A stretch of 64,000 bases of DNA from contig NZ_KK211332.1 in NCBI RefSeq assembly GCF_000621705.1, forward strand, positions 284,512 to 348,511. The letters run 5' to 3'. The stretch comes from Prolixibacter bellariivorans ATCC BAA-1284. Lineage in GTDB: Bacteria > Bacteroidota > Bacteroidia > Bacteroidales > Prolixibacteraceae. The number at the start of each line of letters is the position of its first letter. Within the stretch, counting starts at the first letter, position 1. The position numbers and the translations under genes were made by a program. The notes under the pieces are model-generated. The model was given only the letters and a program-made list of their open reading frames with translations. It did not search any database and was not told the DNA's origin. This document shows positions 54,304 through 62,717 of the stretch, piece after piece.

Positions 54304-54348
54304 GTTTCTGTTGTTCCTATCGTTAAAAGGTTTCAGGTTACGCTACGC
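54304..54348. repeat. Shuffled repeat blocks shared with 32.2 kb
   Basis: Block Y (54304-54324) is identical to 32227-32247, and block X (54325-54348) matches 32140-32163 with one difference, in the opposite order. The surrounding 54268-54375 also carries TTTCAGGTT several times. It belongs to the 833-bp gene-free gap 54003-54835. Confidence 0.7.
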
Positions 54349-54472
54349 GATTTCAAGTTTCAGGTTATGCTTTATTTTAGTTGTGCTCCAATAGTTACGA
54401 TGTTTTTTCTGTTACTCGAAGCCTTACAGATAATATATACATAGCAACTTCTTAAATGATTCGTCCCCTACA

Positions 54473-54608
54473 TCGCCCATAGGCGATACGTGCGTTTGCC
54501 CGTCAAAGTTGCCCGGGCAGGAGTTGGGGGGAGCGGTTTTTGGCGGGGATTCAGGATTGTGGGTAGGGAAGAAAATAACCGTGACGCGGGTGGAAGGATC
54601 ACTTTGAC
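54473..54608. repeat. Dispersed 136-bp intergenic element, copy C
   Basis: Hairpin TCGCCcataGGCGA (54473-54486), 15 bases, GTCAAAGT (54502-54509) and ACTTTGAC (54601-54608), exactly the spacing of copy A. It is 77 percent identical to copy A by my count, without gaps. It sits in the gap 54003-54835, where I see no gene. Confidence 0.8.
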
Positions 54609-54773
54609 AAGATTTTTGCAATACTTTTCATCGAATGGAAAAGTATGAATAATCTGTTAATACTATCCGTGTCCATCCGCGGATGATCTCTGCTTTAGCG
54701 GGAAAAATCGTTATGCTTTTTGCGTGAAATATCTAATTGAAGAAGAGTTTCAAGTATTAAGAAAGATACCAGA

Positions 54774-54811
54774 CAAAAAAAGGATGTCATCCCTCAGAGC
54801 GATGACATCCT
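54774..54811 (-). terminator. Terminator of the acyl-CoA dehydrogenase gene
   Basis: AGGATGTCAT and ATGACATCCT form a 10-bp stem; on the minus strand a T-run follows. It lies 25 bp past the stop codon at 54836. Confidence 0.88.
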
Positions 54812-54835
54812 TTCACATATTTTTGATTGAAACGC

Positions 54836-56347
54836 TTAGCTGAACTTCAGCCACGAACTATTCTCCTGATATTCGACTACCGGAGCCGTTTGTGTCTGAA
54901 ACTTGTATGAGCTCACCAGCATCGCAATGTCGTGCCGGATGGTTTCGATGCTTTCCTGAATCAAATCGCCGCGAAAACCTTTTGCTCCCAACGTAACCAC
55001 GTGATTGGCCGCAATCACCTTGCTGATGATTTTGCCCAGGTCGACCACTTTCCGCTGAGGCAAATCGAAATCAACCTTGAAGTTCACCAGTGACTTGAAA
55101 TAATCAGCCGCGCGATCAGTGAGGTTGTACGACTGGAAGAAATCCAACAGATTCATCACTTTCTGCTTGCGCATCATTTTCAGTACGCCTTCCGAAATCT
55201 GGGTGTACAACATGTCGTTCGAGCCTTCGAAAATCTGGAACGGACGAGAGTCCATAATGCCCCGTGAGCCCACGCTCTCAGCTTTGTAACCATTGGCTCC
55301 CATCAACTGCGTCAGCGTTTGAGCCGCTTCCTGCATCAGGTCGGTGATGTATGCTTTCATACTGCCGGCTTCCACCGCATCGGGCGATAAATCATGCTCT
55401 ATACCGCTGTGTTCGGCACTGCGCGAACACATAGCTGAACTGATGGTAAACGCACTTTGAATACGGGAAATCTGGTGTTTCACCTGGTCGAGCGACATCA
55501 GTGACTTACCTCCCACGAAACGCGAAGTCACCTGCCCGATGGCATCATCCAGCATCCGGTGAATAAAGCCCATTCCCATACCCGGGAACTGGAACCGGCT
55601 GCGGTGCAACAAGTCCATCATCAGTTTCAATCCGGTGGTTTCCGGCTTCAGTTTATTCTCTTCGGGTACTTTGATATCGATCTTGTTTTTCCCGTAAGGA
55701 ATCGGATATAGCCCGATGTTGTTGTAATACTCTTCTACTTCAATACGCTGCTCGGGCTGATGCGCGTCACAAACAAAAAAGTCGATATCGCGTCCCAACC
55801 TGTCGTCCCCAATTTTGGGCCGCGAGGTCATCAGCCAATAATCGGCCATACCTGTCAACCCTTGCCAGTGCTTGGTTCCCTGAATATGATATTTTGCCCC
55901 CTCTTTTACATTAAACGTATGCATGTTTAGAGCATCGCTGCCATAGTCGGGCTCGGTAATCATCAGTCCCCCCATGTTCTGCTTCTCCATGAATCGTTTG
56001 AAGATGTCGCCTTTGATTGAATCCTGGCCATATTTCACCACCGGTTCCAGAAAAAGAGCCATGTTGATGCCGAATACCAACGACAACGGCAACGACTCGT
56101 ACGACGCCGTTTCCAAAACGCCCAAACATTCCTTTACCTTCACGCCCCTGCCGCCATAGGCTTCAGGAATGGCTACCGATAACGGATTCCGGGACATGAT
56201 GTCACGCAATACTAAGGCAGGAAAACCCCGTTGCTGAATAAATTTCTCAATGTTGTCCCGCTCATAAAAAACACTTTTCAATGTCTCCTTCAGCGAGTTG
56301 AGAAATGCGCTAAACGGAACCTGTCCTGTACTTTCAGTAATAGTCAT
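54836..56347 (-). CDS. Acyl-CoA dehydrogenase-family protein
   Basis: A 503-residue flavoprotein. The N-terminal helical domain carries AIPEAYGGRGVKVKECLGVLE; the beta domain carries GGLMITEPDYGSDALNMHT and HIQGTKHWQGLTGMADYWL; the C-terminal helical domain carries RFVGGKSLMSLDQVKHQIS and the catalytic-base-region motif FEGSNDMLY. It is longer than the usual 380 residues and shorter than the long-chain types, with about 100 extra C-terminal residues. It would transfer electrons from an acyl-CoA or related thioester to FAD. No beta-oxidation partner genes lie nearby. Single gene with its own terminator. Confidence 0.88.
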   Translation of the reverse strand: MTITESTGQVPFSAFLNSLKETLKSVFYERDNIEKFIQQRGFPALVLRDIMSRNPLSVAIPEAYGGRGVKVKECLGVLETASYESLPLSLVFGINMALFLEPVVKYGQDSIKGDIFKRFMEKQNMGGLMITEPDYGSDALNMHTFNVKEGAKYHIQGTKHWQGLTGMADYWLMTSRPKIGDDRLGRDIDFFVCDAHQPEQRIEVEEYYNNIGLYPIPYGKNKIDIKVPEENKLKPETTGLKLMMDLLHRSRFQFPGMGMGFIHRMLDDAIGQVTSRFVGGKSLMSLDQVKHQISRIQSAFTISSAMCSRSAEHSGIEHDLSPDAVEAGSMKAYITDLMQEAAQTLTQLMGANGYKAESVGSRGIMDSRPFQIFEGSNDMLYTQISEGVLKMMRKQKVMNLLDFFQSYNLTDRAADYFKSLVNFKVDFDLPQRKVVDLGKIISKVIAANHVVTLGAKGFRGDLIQESIETIRHDIAMLVSSYKFQTQTAPVVEYQENSSWLKFS

Positions 56348-56601
56348 TATTGTATCTTGTTTGATGTAAATGTCATGCTATTTAAAACGACTCTAAATTT
56401 ACGTTTAATCATGCAGAATCCATAAACGAATATCCGACTACTACAGCGTTCATACAGACCATAATGTTCACAGATTGCAAAAAAAAACAGTATAAATGTG
56501 ATTATGATTAACAGAAGCCTCTGCCCAATCCAATTTTCGGACTTGTGTGTACAGCATAACTCCTGTTCTGTTATCCTGATACAATTATTCGTAAGACAGG
56601 T

Positions 56602-57453
56602 TTACTCATTGAAACTGTATATCATAGTGTCCATTTTCTGCTCAAACACTTTTACATCCGTTTGCTCTTTGAAATGCTCAGCGAAAAGGCGCTGATTGTT
56701 GGGGGCCACGTGCATCACCACAATCACCTTGGGTTGGATGCAGCGATTCAGAATGTCGAGGGATTTTTCGCCTTTCGTGAAAAACATACGCTCAAGAAAA
56801 GCTACATCAATGTTTTCCCGGTTTAATGCCGCGGCTTCATATTCTTTTTCGTTCACCGGATTGGTGTCGCCGCAATGGAAGATTGTCCTACCATTCACCT
56901 GAAAGAGGTAGCCCAGGTTTTCAATGTTTTGATGCCGGTTAACCATTGTTCCGGTAGCCGTGTCTTCCTCCATGTAGTGACTGTGCTCCAGACGCAACAC
57001 ACGGACAGAGACTCCTGCTACGTCGAGACAGGTATCGCAATAAAACTCCGGTGTGACCGTAATAACGCGGTAGCGGAAGTTATTCCACTGCGGACATTGC
57101 GCCAGTAGGCGTTCGACCTGTTTGGGGCAGATGACTTTCCCTTTTGGATTACTCATCAGATGGTCAGCGACAATATCAGCATCAAAATGATTCTGGTGCT
57201 GGTGCGTGACAGCAACAATATCCAACCCGTCAAATGGAGGCCGGGCATGACGCATCGCATCAACCGTTTCCGCCGAAGGTGAATCGCACCAGTTTCCGGC
57301 TACCGGCCCAAACATACCATCGATGAGTATTTTCGTGCCACCCGTTTCCGTGAGAAAACCCTCATTGGAAATGTACGTGACTTTTACATTCTCCTGCGCC
57401 CGCAATGGATGCATCAGGAATATCCCAAGGACGAGAATGAGCAGTGATTTCAT
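56602..57453 (-). CDS. MBL-fold metallo-hydrolase with altered metal motif
   Basis: A 283-residue exported protein (signal peptide LLILVLGIFLMHPLRA) of the UlaG-like metallo-beta-lactamase fold. The first metal motif reads HQHQNH (VTHQHQNHFDADI), where the canonical HxHxDH Asp is Asn, so binding of the second metal may be altered. Other ligands are present: His in LEHSHYMEED, Asp in FHCGDTNP and a late His in VMHVAPNN. It is not a beta-lactamase of subclass B1. Function unknown. Single gene. Confidence 0.85.
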   Translation of the reverse strand: MKSLLILVLGIFLMHPLRAQENVKVTYISNEGFLTETGGTKILIDGMFGPVAGNWCDSPSAETVDAMRHARPPFDGLDIVAVTHQHQNHFDADIVADHLMSNPKGKVICPKQVERLLAQCPQWNNFRYRVITVTPEFYCDTCLDVAGVSVRVLRLEHSHYMEEDTATGTMVNRHQNIENLGYLFQVNGRTIFHCGDTNPVNEKEYEAAALNRENIDVAFLERMFFTKGEKSLDILNRCIQPKVIVVMHVAPNNQRLFAEHFKEQTDVKVFEQKMDTMIYSFNE

Positions 57454-57597
57454 GATTTTGGACGTTTAATTCAGTTTCATATGCTGACCGGTTCCGGGGG
57501 AATAAACCGGTTCAGACAAAATGCCTTACATAAATATACGCCATTATCAGGATTAGGGGAGCCATTAAAAACAGGTTAGACAACTGCAGATGATATG

Positions 57598-58236
57598 TTA
57601 TGGAATCACTCTCCACGATTCCTCCAGTGCAATTTGCCTCCCGGTAATATGATTCAAATCTTGTCCCACGGCAGCTTTTTCTCTTAAAACCGGCACCTTT
57701 TCGTTGGCGTACCGGTCATGATGTTCTGCGGAATCCCGGAACGTGGAAACCAGGTAACGATGCGGTTGGTTCGATGCTTTGGAAAACATTCCTCCCAACA
57801 TCCCTTCCGATTGTTTCATACCCGGTAACCAGACCGAGCGCTGTACCGCTTCAAAATGCTTTACGCTTTCAGGCCAAACATCACAATCAGCGATGCGTAA
57901 CAGGCTACTGTTCCTGATTGCTTCTTTCAGTGAATCAGCCTGCCCGTCCATTTCCAGAAGGCTGTCGAAATAACTGACGCTGATGGTGTGGTAGGTCGCC
58001 GACTGACGGTTCTCTTCAAAAATCCGATCGTGCAGATTCGCCATGAATTGCTCCAGATGCTCCCGGCTTTCCCAAAAGGCAATGATGCAGGCTTCATTTT
58101 TATCTTCGATATTCCATCCACCGACTTGTGCAAGAAATCCTTCCGCTTCAGCTGTCGAAATCCATTGCTCCTGCGCACGGGAAAAAGCTTCCCTCATTCC
58201 CTCCTTCACCTGGCAAACAATCCATTTGATGTACAT
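57598..58236 (-). CDS. YdbC-like DUF4937 protein
   Basis: A 212-residue protein made of two ferredoxin-like alpha/beta halves. The opening MYIKWIVCQVKEGMREAFSRAQ and the segment GGWNIEDKNEACIIAFWESREHLEQFM match the DUF4937/YdbC family. The second half (residues 115-212) resembles an antibiotic-biosynthesis-monooxygenase-like dimer fold. It is likely cytosolic. No ligand or reaction is established. Single minus-strand gene. Confidence 0.8.
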   Translation of the reverse strand: MYIKWIVCQVKEGMREAFSRAQEQWISTAEAEGFLAQVGGWNIEDKNEACIIAFWESREHLEQFMANLHDRIFEENRQSATYHTISVSYFDSLLEMDGQADSLKEAIRNSSLLRIADCDVWPESVKHFEAVQRSVWLPGMKQSEGMLGGMFSKASNQPHRYLVSTFRDSAEHHDRYANEKVPVLREKAAVGQDLNHITGRQIALEESWRVIP

Positions 58237-58494
58237 GCTTTCCTTCGTTTAATGCGAACACTGGTATAAAGCTCAGGAAGTAAACCGAAAAATGCAGGAA
58301 ATGTTGAGGGCTTATTCCGTCGGAAGCGGTAGCTTGTGTTGCCGTAAAAAGAAATCTATTATGTTTAATTGTGATTAATCAGTTTATTGGTGCCCGAAAA
58401 GTGGTCGGGCGTTAGACGATGATTCCAAAAAGTGCACAGCGGTATCCTTCCGCTATTGAAACAGAACCCCTGCCAGAAAACCGTGTGTGGCAAA

Positions 58495-58830
58495 CTAGTG
58501 TTTAGCCGAATCAGGTTCTGCGCGAAGCAATGTGTTCTTGTGATAATCCGACTTCCAAACACAAAAAAGATCCTCGTTTTCGGGCAAATTCAATAGCCTG
58601 ACAACATCTTTAAAATCCTTTTTGCGAATATTGGCTATACGGTTGTCGATGATTTTATAATTCTTCAGAAAATACTGAACGGACAACGAATCATTCTGCA
58701 CCTGTCTCCTGATATGATTTAAAACCACATGACACTCGCCTTCCATCATGAAAACAATGTTCGTCTTCTTCTGCCCAAAACCAAAATGCACAGAGAAGAC
58801 CACCAATAGAGCTAGTACTACTCTTTTCAT
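58495..58830 (-). CDS. Small exported protein, unknown function
   Basis: A 111-residue protein with a signal peptide (VVLALLVVFSVHFGFG) and a mature part of about 90 residues with two cysteines (GECHVVLNH and DLFCVWKS) that could form a disulfide. The sequence is rich in charged residues and ends DSAKH. I do not recognise the family. It lies 23 bp downstream of the outer-membrane beta-barrel gene on the same strand and may belong to its operon. The 258-bp stretch 58237-58494 that follows holds no gene. Confidence 0.65.
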   Translation of the reverse strand: MKRVVLALLVVFSVHFGFGQKKTNIVFMMEGECHVVLNHIRRQVQNDSLSVQYFLKNYKIIDNRIANIRKKDFKDVVRLLNLPENEDLFCVWKSDYHKNTLLRAEPDSAKH

Positions 58831-58853
58831 CTTCGTTAGGTTCTTATTAGATT

Positions 58854-59522
58854 CTATTTCTCACTTCTCTTGCCCAGCCGGTATACCACGCCAACCAATA
58901 AATTTGTTGAACTTATTTTTGTCTTCGCACGACTAACTTCAGGATCATTAATATCATTGAGCCCCATGGTGTGTCGCAACTCTATTGTTCCCACCATTCT
59001 TCTATTGATTTCAATACCACCTCCCAGACCACCCGACAAACCAATACTCCACTTCTTATAATACTTTGTAAAATCGGCCGATTCCCCTGACCCATCAAAC
59101 CCAAACTCGACTTTTGTCAAGTGACTAAGTGAGGGACCAATATCCGTGTAAAATTTAATCTTCTTTCCGAATGTCAACCGGGCAAGCAGTGGTATGGTTA
59201 GATAGTTAAAATGATAGTACATCCGTATATTTTCCGGCTCCTGAGTAGGAACCCCATATAGCGGAAAATCTATATTTATCCTCTTCTGGTCAATAAACAG
59301 TCCTGTTCGGATGGATATCAATTTCGGGAAGTTATATTGAACAACTACTCCTCCTAAAAATCCAATATCAGAACTGCCGTATTCCTTATAACTGTCATTG
59401 TCTCTCAACGATGCCAGGCCTCCTCCTACTTCTATTCCAATATCAAACCGGTTCGTTTGCCCAAATACGTTACCAGCAGAGAAAACAACGAACATTAATA
59501 ATAAAATGCCCTGCTTTTTCAT
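58854..59522 (-). CDS. PorT-like outer-membrane beta-barrel protein
   Basis: A 222-residue protein with a signal peptide (GILLLMFVVFSAGNVFG), then alternating amphipathic strands (FDIGIEVGGGLASL, YFNYLTIPLLARLTFG, FYTDIGPSLSHL, GGGIEINRRMVGTIEL) typical of the outer membrane beta-barrel/PorT domain of Bacteroidota. The start at 59522 is chosen because it begins the signal peptide; a longer frame covers the end of the neighbour. The gene starts 2 bp after the stop of the membrane protein gene at 59525, so the two are coupled. Confidence 0.8.
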   Translation of the reverse strand: MKKQGILLLMFVVFSAGNVFGQTNRFDIGIEVGGGLASLRDNDSYKEYGSSDIGFLGGVVVQYNFPKLISIRTGLFIDQKRINIDFPLYGVPTQEPENIRMYYHFNYLTIPLLARLTFGKKIKFYTDIGPSLSHLTKVEFGFDGSGESADFTKYYKKWSIGLSGGLGGGIEINRRMVGTIELRHTMGLNDINDPEVSRAKTKISSTNLLVGVVYRLGKRSEK

Positions 59523-59524
59523 AT

Positions 59525-60001
59525 TCACGACTCCGTTGGTGACACCAAAGGTGCGCTGGACGTTTCGCGTTTGCCACGGTGGGTCCGGTAACTCCGGATA
59601 TACAAAACCAGTCCCAGCAGGAACAACACCGGTCCCATCCGCAAATGCTGGCCCGCATAGGTTAAATTGATGTCCTGCATCAGCGATGTCCACTCGAAAT
59701 AAGTGGCGTATAAGGTGATGAACAGAAAACCCAACCACAGCCTTCGCTGCAGCTTATTTTTTCTGGTTTTCAGGAACAATAACACACCTGCCAGAAGGAA
59801 AAACAGGTAGCCAAAAATGGTCGAAGTCAACGATAAGTCGCCCGATTGCCCGGCGTAATCGAAGAGCGGTAGCGGAATGAATTTTATCGATACGCCGTGG
59901 GAAACAAACCCGTCGGAGAGGTTAAACTGCAGCCGTACGAGGCTGGAAAAGACGAGGCCCAGTATCAGCAGGCCCAGTAGAATTTTTTGTTTGGTCGTCA
60001 T
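59525..60001 (-). CDS. Four-helix membrane protein, unknown function
   Basis: A 158-residue inner-membrane protein with four hydrophobic helices (about residues 7-25, 58-78, 88-108 and 125-140) and a short charged tail. No family is recognised. It is directly upstream of, and probably translationally coupled to, the outer-membrane beta-barrel gene. Its 5' side (60002-60231) contains the structured, pseudoknot-like inverted repeats at 60065-60154. Confidence 0.7.
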   Translation of the reverse strand: MTTKQKILLGLLILGLVFSSLVRLQFNLSDGFVSHGVSIKFIPLPLFDYAGQSGDLSLTSTIFGYLFFLLAGVLLFLKTRKNKLQRRLWLGFLFITLYATYFEWTSLMQDINLTYAGQHLRMGPVLFLLGLVLYIRSYRTHRGKRETSSAPLVSPTES

Positions 60002-60064
60002 ATTGTTTGGATTTAAAGCAACCCGTTGTGCGATAAGACTCGAGGTAGAGAAAAATCAAAGTTT

Positions 60065-60154
60065 TATACCCTCTCCCGGGAATTCGGGGCTAAAGGGAAA
60101 CTCCGATTTTTCAGGCTTCCCCCTTTAGGGCCGGGGTATAAAGCCTGAAAAATC
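60065..60154. other. Two interleaved inverted repeats, pseudoknot topology
   Basis: Stem 1: TATACCC (60065-60071) pairs with GGGTATA (60134-60140) and CTAAAGGG (60090-60097) with CCCTTTAG (60121-60128). Stem 2: GATTTTTCAGGCTT (60105-60118) pairs perfectly with AAGCCTGAAAAATC (60141-60154). The order is stem-1 left, stem-2 left, stem-1 right, stem-2 right, so the stems form an H-type pseudoknot or exclude one another. It lies between two minus-strand genes and could be a terminator, a leader switch or a mobile repeat. Confidence 0.6.
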
Positions 60155-60231
60155 TTCACCTCATTCATTCTCACACAACGGCTCACAAGTTTCATTCGTT
60201 GGTTATGAAATCAACCGGTTGTTGCCGGTGG

Positions 60232-61155
60232 TTATTTATCGGTAAATGTCATTTCGTTGTGCATCGTCATCGGAATTTGCATGTCGTTCGGCATTTGCGC
60301 ATTGGCTTTAATGATCGTCGTGCCCTGCATTTCCTGCTTCAGCCTGGCTTCTTTTATCCAACCGGTTGCCTTGTCTACTTTTATCTCCGACGTCATCGTT
60401 CCGTCCATGTTGTATTTCATCTGCATGCCGTTGTTTTCAACAAACTCGTCGGGGTCGGATGTCTTAATTTTCGAATCGCCCGTAATCAGGTAATCGCTCC
60501 CCTCATTGGCTTTGTAAGTGTACGTCGTGGTAATTTCTATCGGCATACCCGATTGTTGCTTATTTTCCATCACCCAGGTATCGCCCGGAGCAACCGGTTT
60601 ATCGGGATAAATGGCCAGGGTCATCTCTACATTTCCTTTAAACGCATCTTCGCCGTACGAGCGCACCAGCTGCGCTTTCATTTGTGCCTTCTGTTGCTCG
60701 GGAAGCTGTGGTGAATCCGCGAACATCGAGTCGAACAGCTTGTCGAGGTTCTTCACCTCGGTAATCTTTCCCTGTTTGGTCATGGCTACCTGGAAAGGAC
60801 GATTTTTCATGGCCTTCAAAACCGAGGAGAAGACATCCGACGCATCATTCTTTTCCGAGCTGAACTCCATGCTTCCCTGCGGCATTTGCATCGACAGGCC
60901 CAGGCTGTCGTACTGCACATCCATGTGGTAGCCCGCAGCGGTAACTGCTGTCACCTTGAAGGTCATGCTGCCTTTGATTTCCATCACAATCTTCATCTGT
61001 TGCCCCTGCACTTGCTGGTCGATGGTAACATGCGAATCGGTTATCTGAGTATACGCTTTCCCCTTTTGCAGGTGAAGCGATAATTCCGTTTTCTTCGCCT
61101 GGCAGGTAAACGCTACACCCAAGGCTACAATGGTTGTTAAAAGAAGTTTTTTCAT
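60232..61155 (-). CDS. DUF6263-type exported protein
   Basis: A 307-residue protein with a signal peptide (LLLTTIVALGVAFTCQA). The pattern of long beta strands (KGSMTFKVTAVTAAGYHMDVQYDSL, VAPGDTWVMENKQQ, IKVDKATGWIKEARLKQEM) matches the DUF6263 family of Bacteroidota, predicted to be periplasmic or outer-membrane associated, without known activity. Methionine-rich segments (MQMPQGSMEF, MQIPMTMHNEM) are notable. Single minus-strand gene. Confidence 0.75.
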   Translation of the reverse strand: MKKLLLTTIVALGVAFTCQAKKTELSLHLQKGKAYTQITDSHVTIDQQVQGQQMKIVMEIKGSMTFKVTAVTAAGYHMDVQYDSLGLSMQMPQGSMEFSSEKNDASDVFSSVLKAMKNRPFQVAMTKQGKITEVKNLDKLFDSMFADSPQLPEQQKAQMKAQLVRSYGEDAFKGNVEMTLAIYPDKPVAPGDTWVMENKQQSGMPIEITTTYTYKANEGSDYLITGDSKIKTSDPDEFVENNGMQMKYNMDGTMTSEIKVDKATGWIKEARLKQEMQGTTIIKANAQMPNDMQIPMTMHNEMTFTDK

Positions 61156-61369
61156 TGTGTTTTTAATTTATGTTGTTGTCATCAATCTGATTGAAAAAAG
61201 GTTTTCGAATAAATTAAATCGCTAACAGTTGGTACATATTGTGGAGCGTTCCGAAGTTTTGAAATCGAAAAGCATTCATGTCCACGAGGACTGGATGGCG
61301 ATGCCAAAATCCGAATACGACATAGCACCGCACCCGCAATATAATCAACAAAATATTAGCAGCAGTTTT

Positions 61370-61951
61370 TTAAAATCCAATTTGTTTATTCCAATCTCTA
61401 ATATATTGTTCTATTCTTTTAAATTCAGATGGCAGTAACAGGCGATTATGAGCAATGTAATTTCTTGCTTTTTCCAACTCGTCCATTCTTTGCTTAATCC
61501 AATGTTGTGATGGAATCAAATCTGAGAAGTTCACCCAATTGTTTACTATAATATCGGATAAGTGTCCGAACTCAACAAACTCAATAATTTCAGTATTATC
61601 TCCCTCAAGCCAAGAGTTTTGCATAGCCGTCTCTTGTCTTTTTTGAGCAAAGTTTTGAACAGATTTAGGTACACCTTTCTCCCACCAGTCAGAATCATAC
61701 TTTTCTTTTAATCTCTCTTTGATTAATTCTCGAACAGAGTTCTCAAAGCAATTTAAGAGAGTATAAATTCTTGCCATTCTTAAAGCTTCATTTCTAGTCC
61801 CAACAGGGAAGGGAGATAGAATTTCTTCAAGTAAAGATTTTTCAACTTTTTCTTGGTCCGCACCAATTCTTATACCTGCAGATTTAAATCTTTCTGCCTC
61901 AGCCTCAAACATCAGTGCCCTAAACATCCATTCTCTGATATTCTTACTCAT
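61370..61951 (-). CDS. Swt1-like HEPN domain protein
   Basis: A 193-residue all-helical protein. The HEPN catalytic motif Rx4-6H is visible as R163-N-Y-I-A-H168 (EKARNYIAHNRLL), the residues that cut RNA in HEPN ribonucleases. The overall pattern of the last 70 residues (MDELEKARNYIAHN then LPSEFKRIEQYIRDW) is that of the Swt1 HEPN family. Its ATG overlaps the stop of the DUF5343 gene by 8 bases, so the two are translationally coupled. The probable role is RNA cleavage in abortive infection or a toxin-like function. The locus is AT-rich. Confidence 0.8.
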   Translation of the reverse strand: MSKNIREWMFRALMFEAEAERFKSAGIRIGADQEKVEKSLLEEILSPFPVGTRNEALRMARIYTLLNCFENSVRELIKERLKEKYDSDWWEKGVPKSVQNFAQKRQETAMQNSWLEGDNTEIIEFVEFGHLSDIIVNNWVNFSDLIPSQHWIKQRMDELEKARNYIAHNRLLLPSEFKRIEQYIRDWNKQIGF

Positions 61952-62570
61952 CTATTAAATGTGCTTTTAGTGACTTAAAAATTGCATTATAGACCTCAAT
62001 ATCTTTTGTGGCAGGCAAATGTATTTCTATATTATATCTCAAATTTGGGACAATTGGTGGTTGAGCAAAAGCTGGTTTAGTCGGATTTTCTTTCTTTATT
62101 TCTTTCTGGGTATCAGGTAATTTTTCTTTCAAATTATTAGATGGAGTAGACTTCGATTCTATATCTGCTCTTTCAAGTAATGTTAAAAAAGTGTTTGCCA
62201 TGAAGCCAGCGACTTGATTACTGACATTATGTGTAGATTTGAATAAGCCTGCAATAGCTGGTTTATCATTTGCACTAGGCTTTTCATTTAAATGAAAAAT
62301 TTCAGAGTATGCTTCTTTAATTGCTTCTCCCAAAACTCTTGAAGATATTGATGTGTTTCTGTAGTCATGATAACGTTGAGTTGGAGTTCCATCATCCGAT
62401 AAAAATTTTAAATCTTTCAATAGTCCCACAACCGCTCTGTCATTACTACTAGCAAAACCAATTTTCTTTAAATGTTCAGTTGTAAACTTTTCAGGAGCTG
62501 TGCCTTCTATAATCTTATCTAAAATTGCAGGTAGATTTTTAACACTGTTCAAATATTTTTTTGTTAACAT
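61944..62570 (-). CDS. DUF5343 protein, partner of the HEPN protein
   Basis: A 208-residue cytosolic protein. Residues 1-140 match the DUF5343 family (winged-helix-like FTTEHLKKIGFASSNDRAVVGLLKDL, then DYRNTSISSRVLGEAIKEAYSEIFHL). A Pro/Lys/Glu-rich linker follows (residues 145-175), then a short C-terminal beta-rich piece (NIEIHLPATKDIEVYNAIFKSL) that resembles the N-terminus of effector-associated modules. It could bind DNA or serve as sensor or antitoxin for the HEPN protein. Translationally coupled to it. Confidence 0.8.
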   Translation of the reverse strand: MLTKKYLNSVKNLPAILDKIIEGTAPEKFTTEHLKKIGFASSNDRAVVGLLKDLKFLSDDGTPTQRYHDYRNTSISSRVLGEAIKEAYSEIFHLNEKPSANDKPAIAGLFKSTHNVSNQVAGFMANTFLTLLERADIESKSTPSNNLKEKLPDTQKEIKKENPTKPAFAQPPIVPNLRYNIEIHLPATKDIEVYNAIFKSLKAHLIDE

Positions 62571-62717
62571 ATCTTTGTTTTTTAAAATGACTACTAACGG
62601 TAAATTTTATATTGTCATAGTGGCTGGCGAGTGATTGTCTATCCGATTAGGGCTACATACACTGTGGTAATCCAAGCCATGTATACAGATACAACCTGCT
62701 ATGCAATATACAAAACG

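Noticed and set aside
56602-57453. Third beta-lactamase
   Set aside because: MBL fold only; it lacks the subclass B1 HxHxD / Cys / His pattern and resembles UlaG-like hydrolases.
58237-58494. Small gene in the gap between the DUF4937 protein and the small exported protein
   Set aside because: A short plus-strand stretch reads CPKSGRALDDDSKK but has no start and ends quickly; no supporting signals.
61200-62717. Integron attC sites around the HEPN/DUF5343/ATPase genes
   Set aside because: CGCTAAC-like and CGCTAG-like strings occur near 61219 and 62717, but I cannot assemble a convincing attC structure. A covariance-model search would decide.
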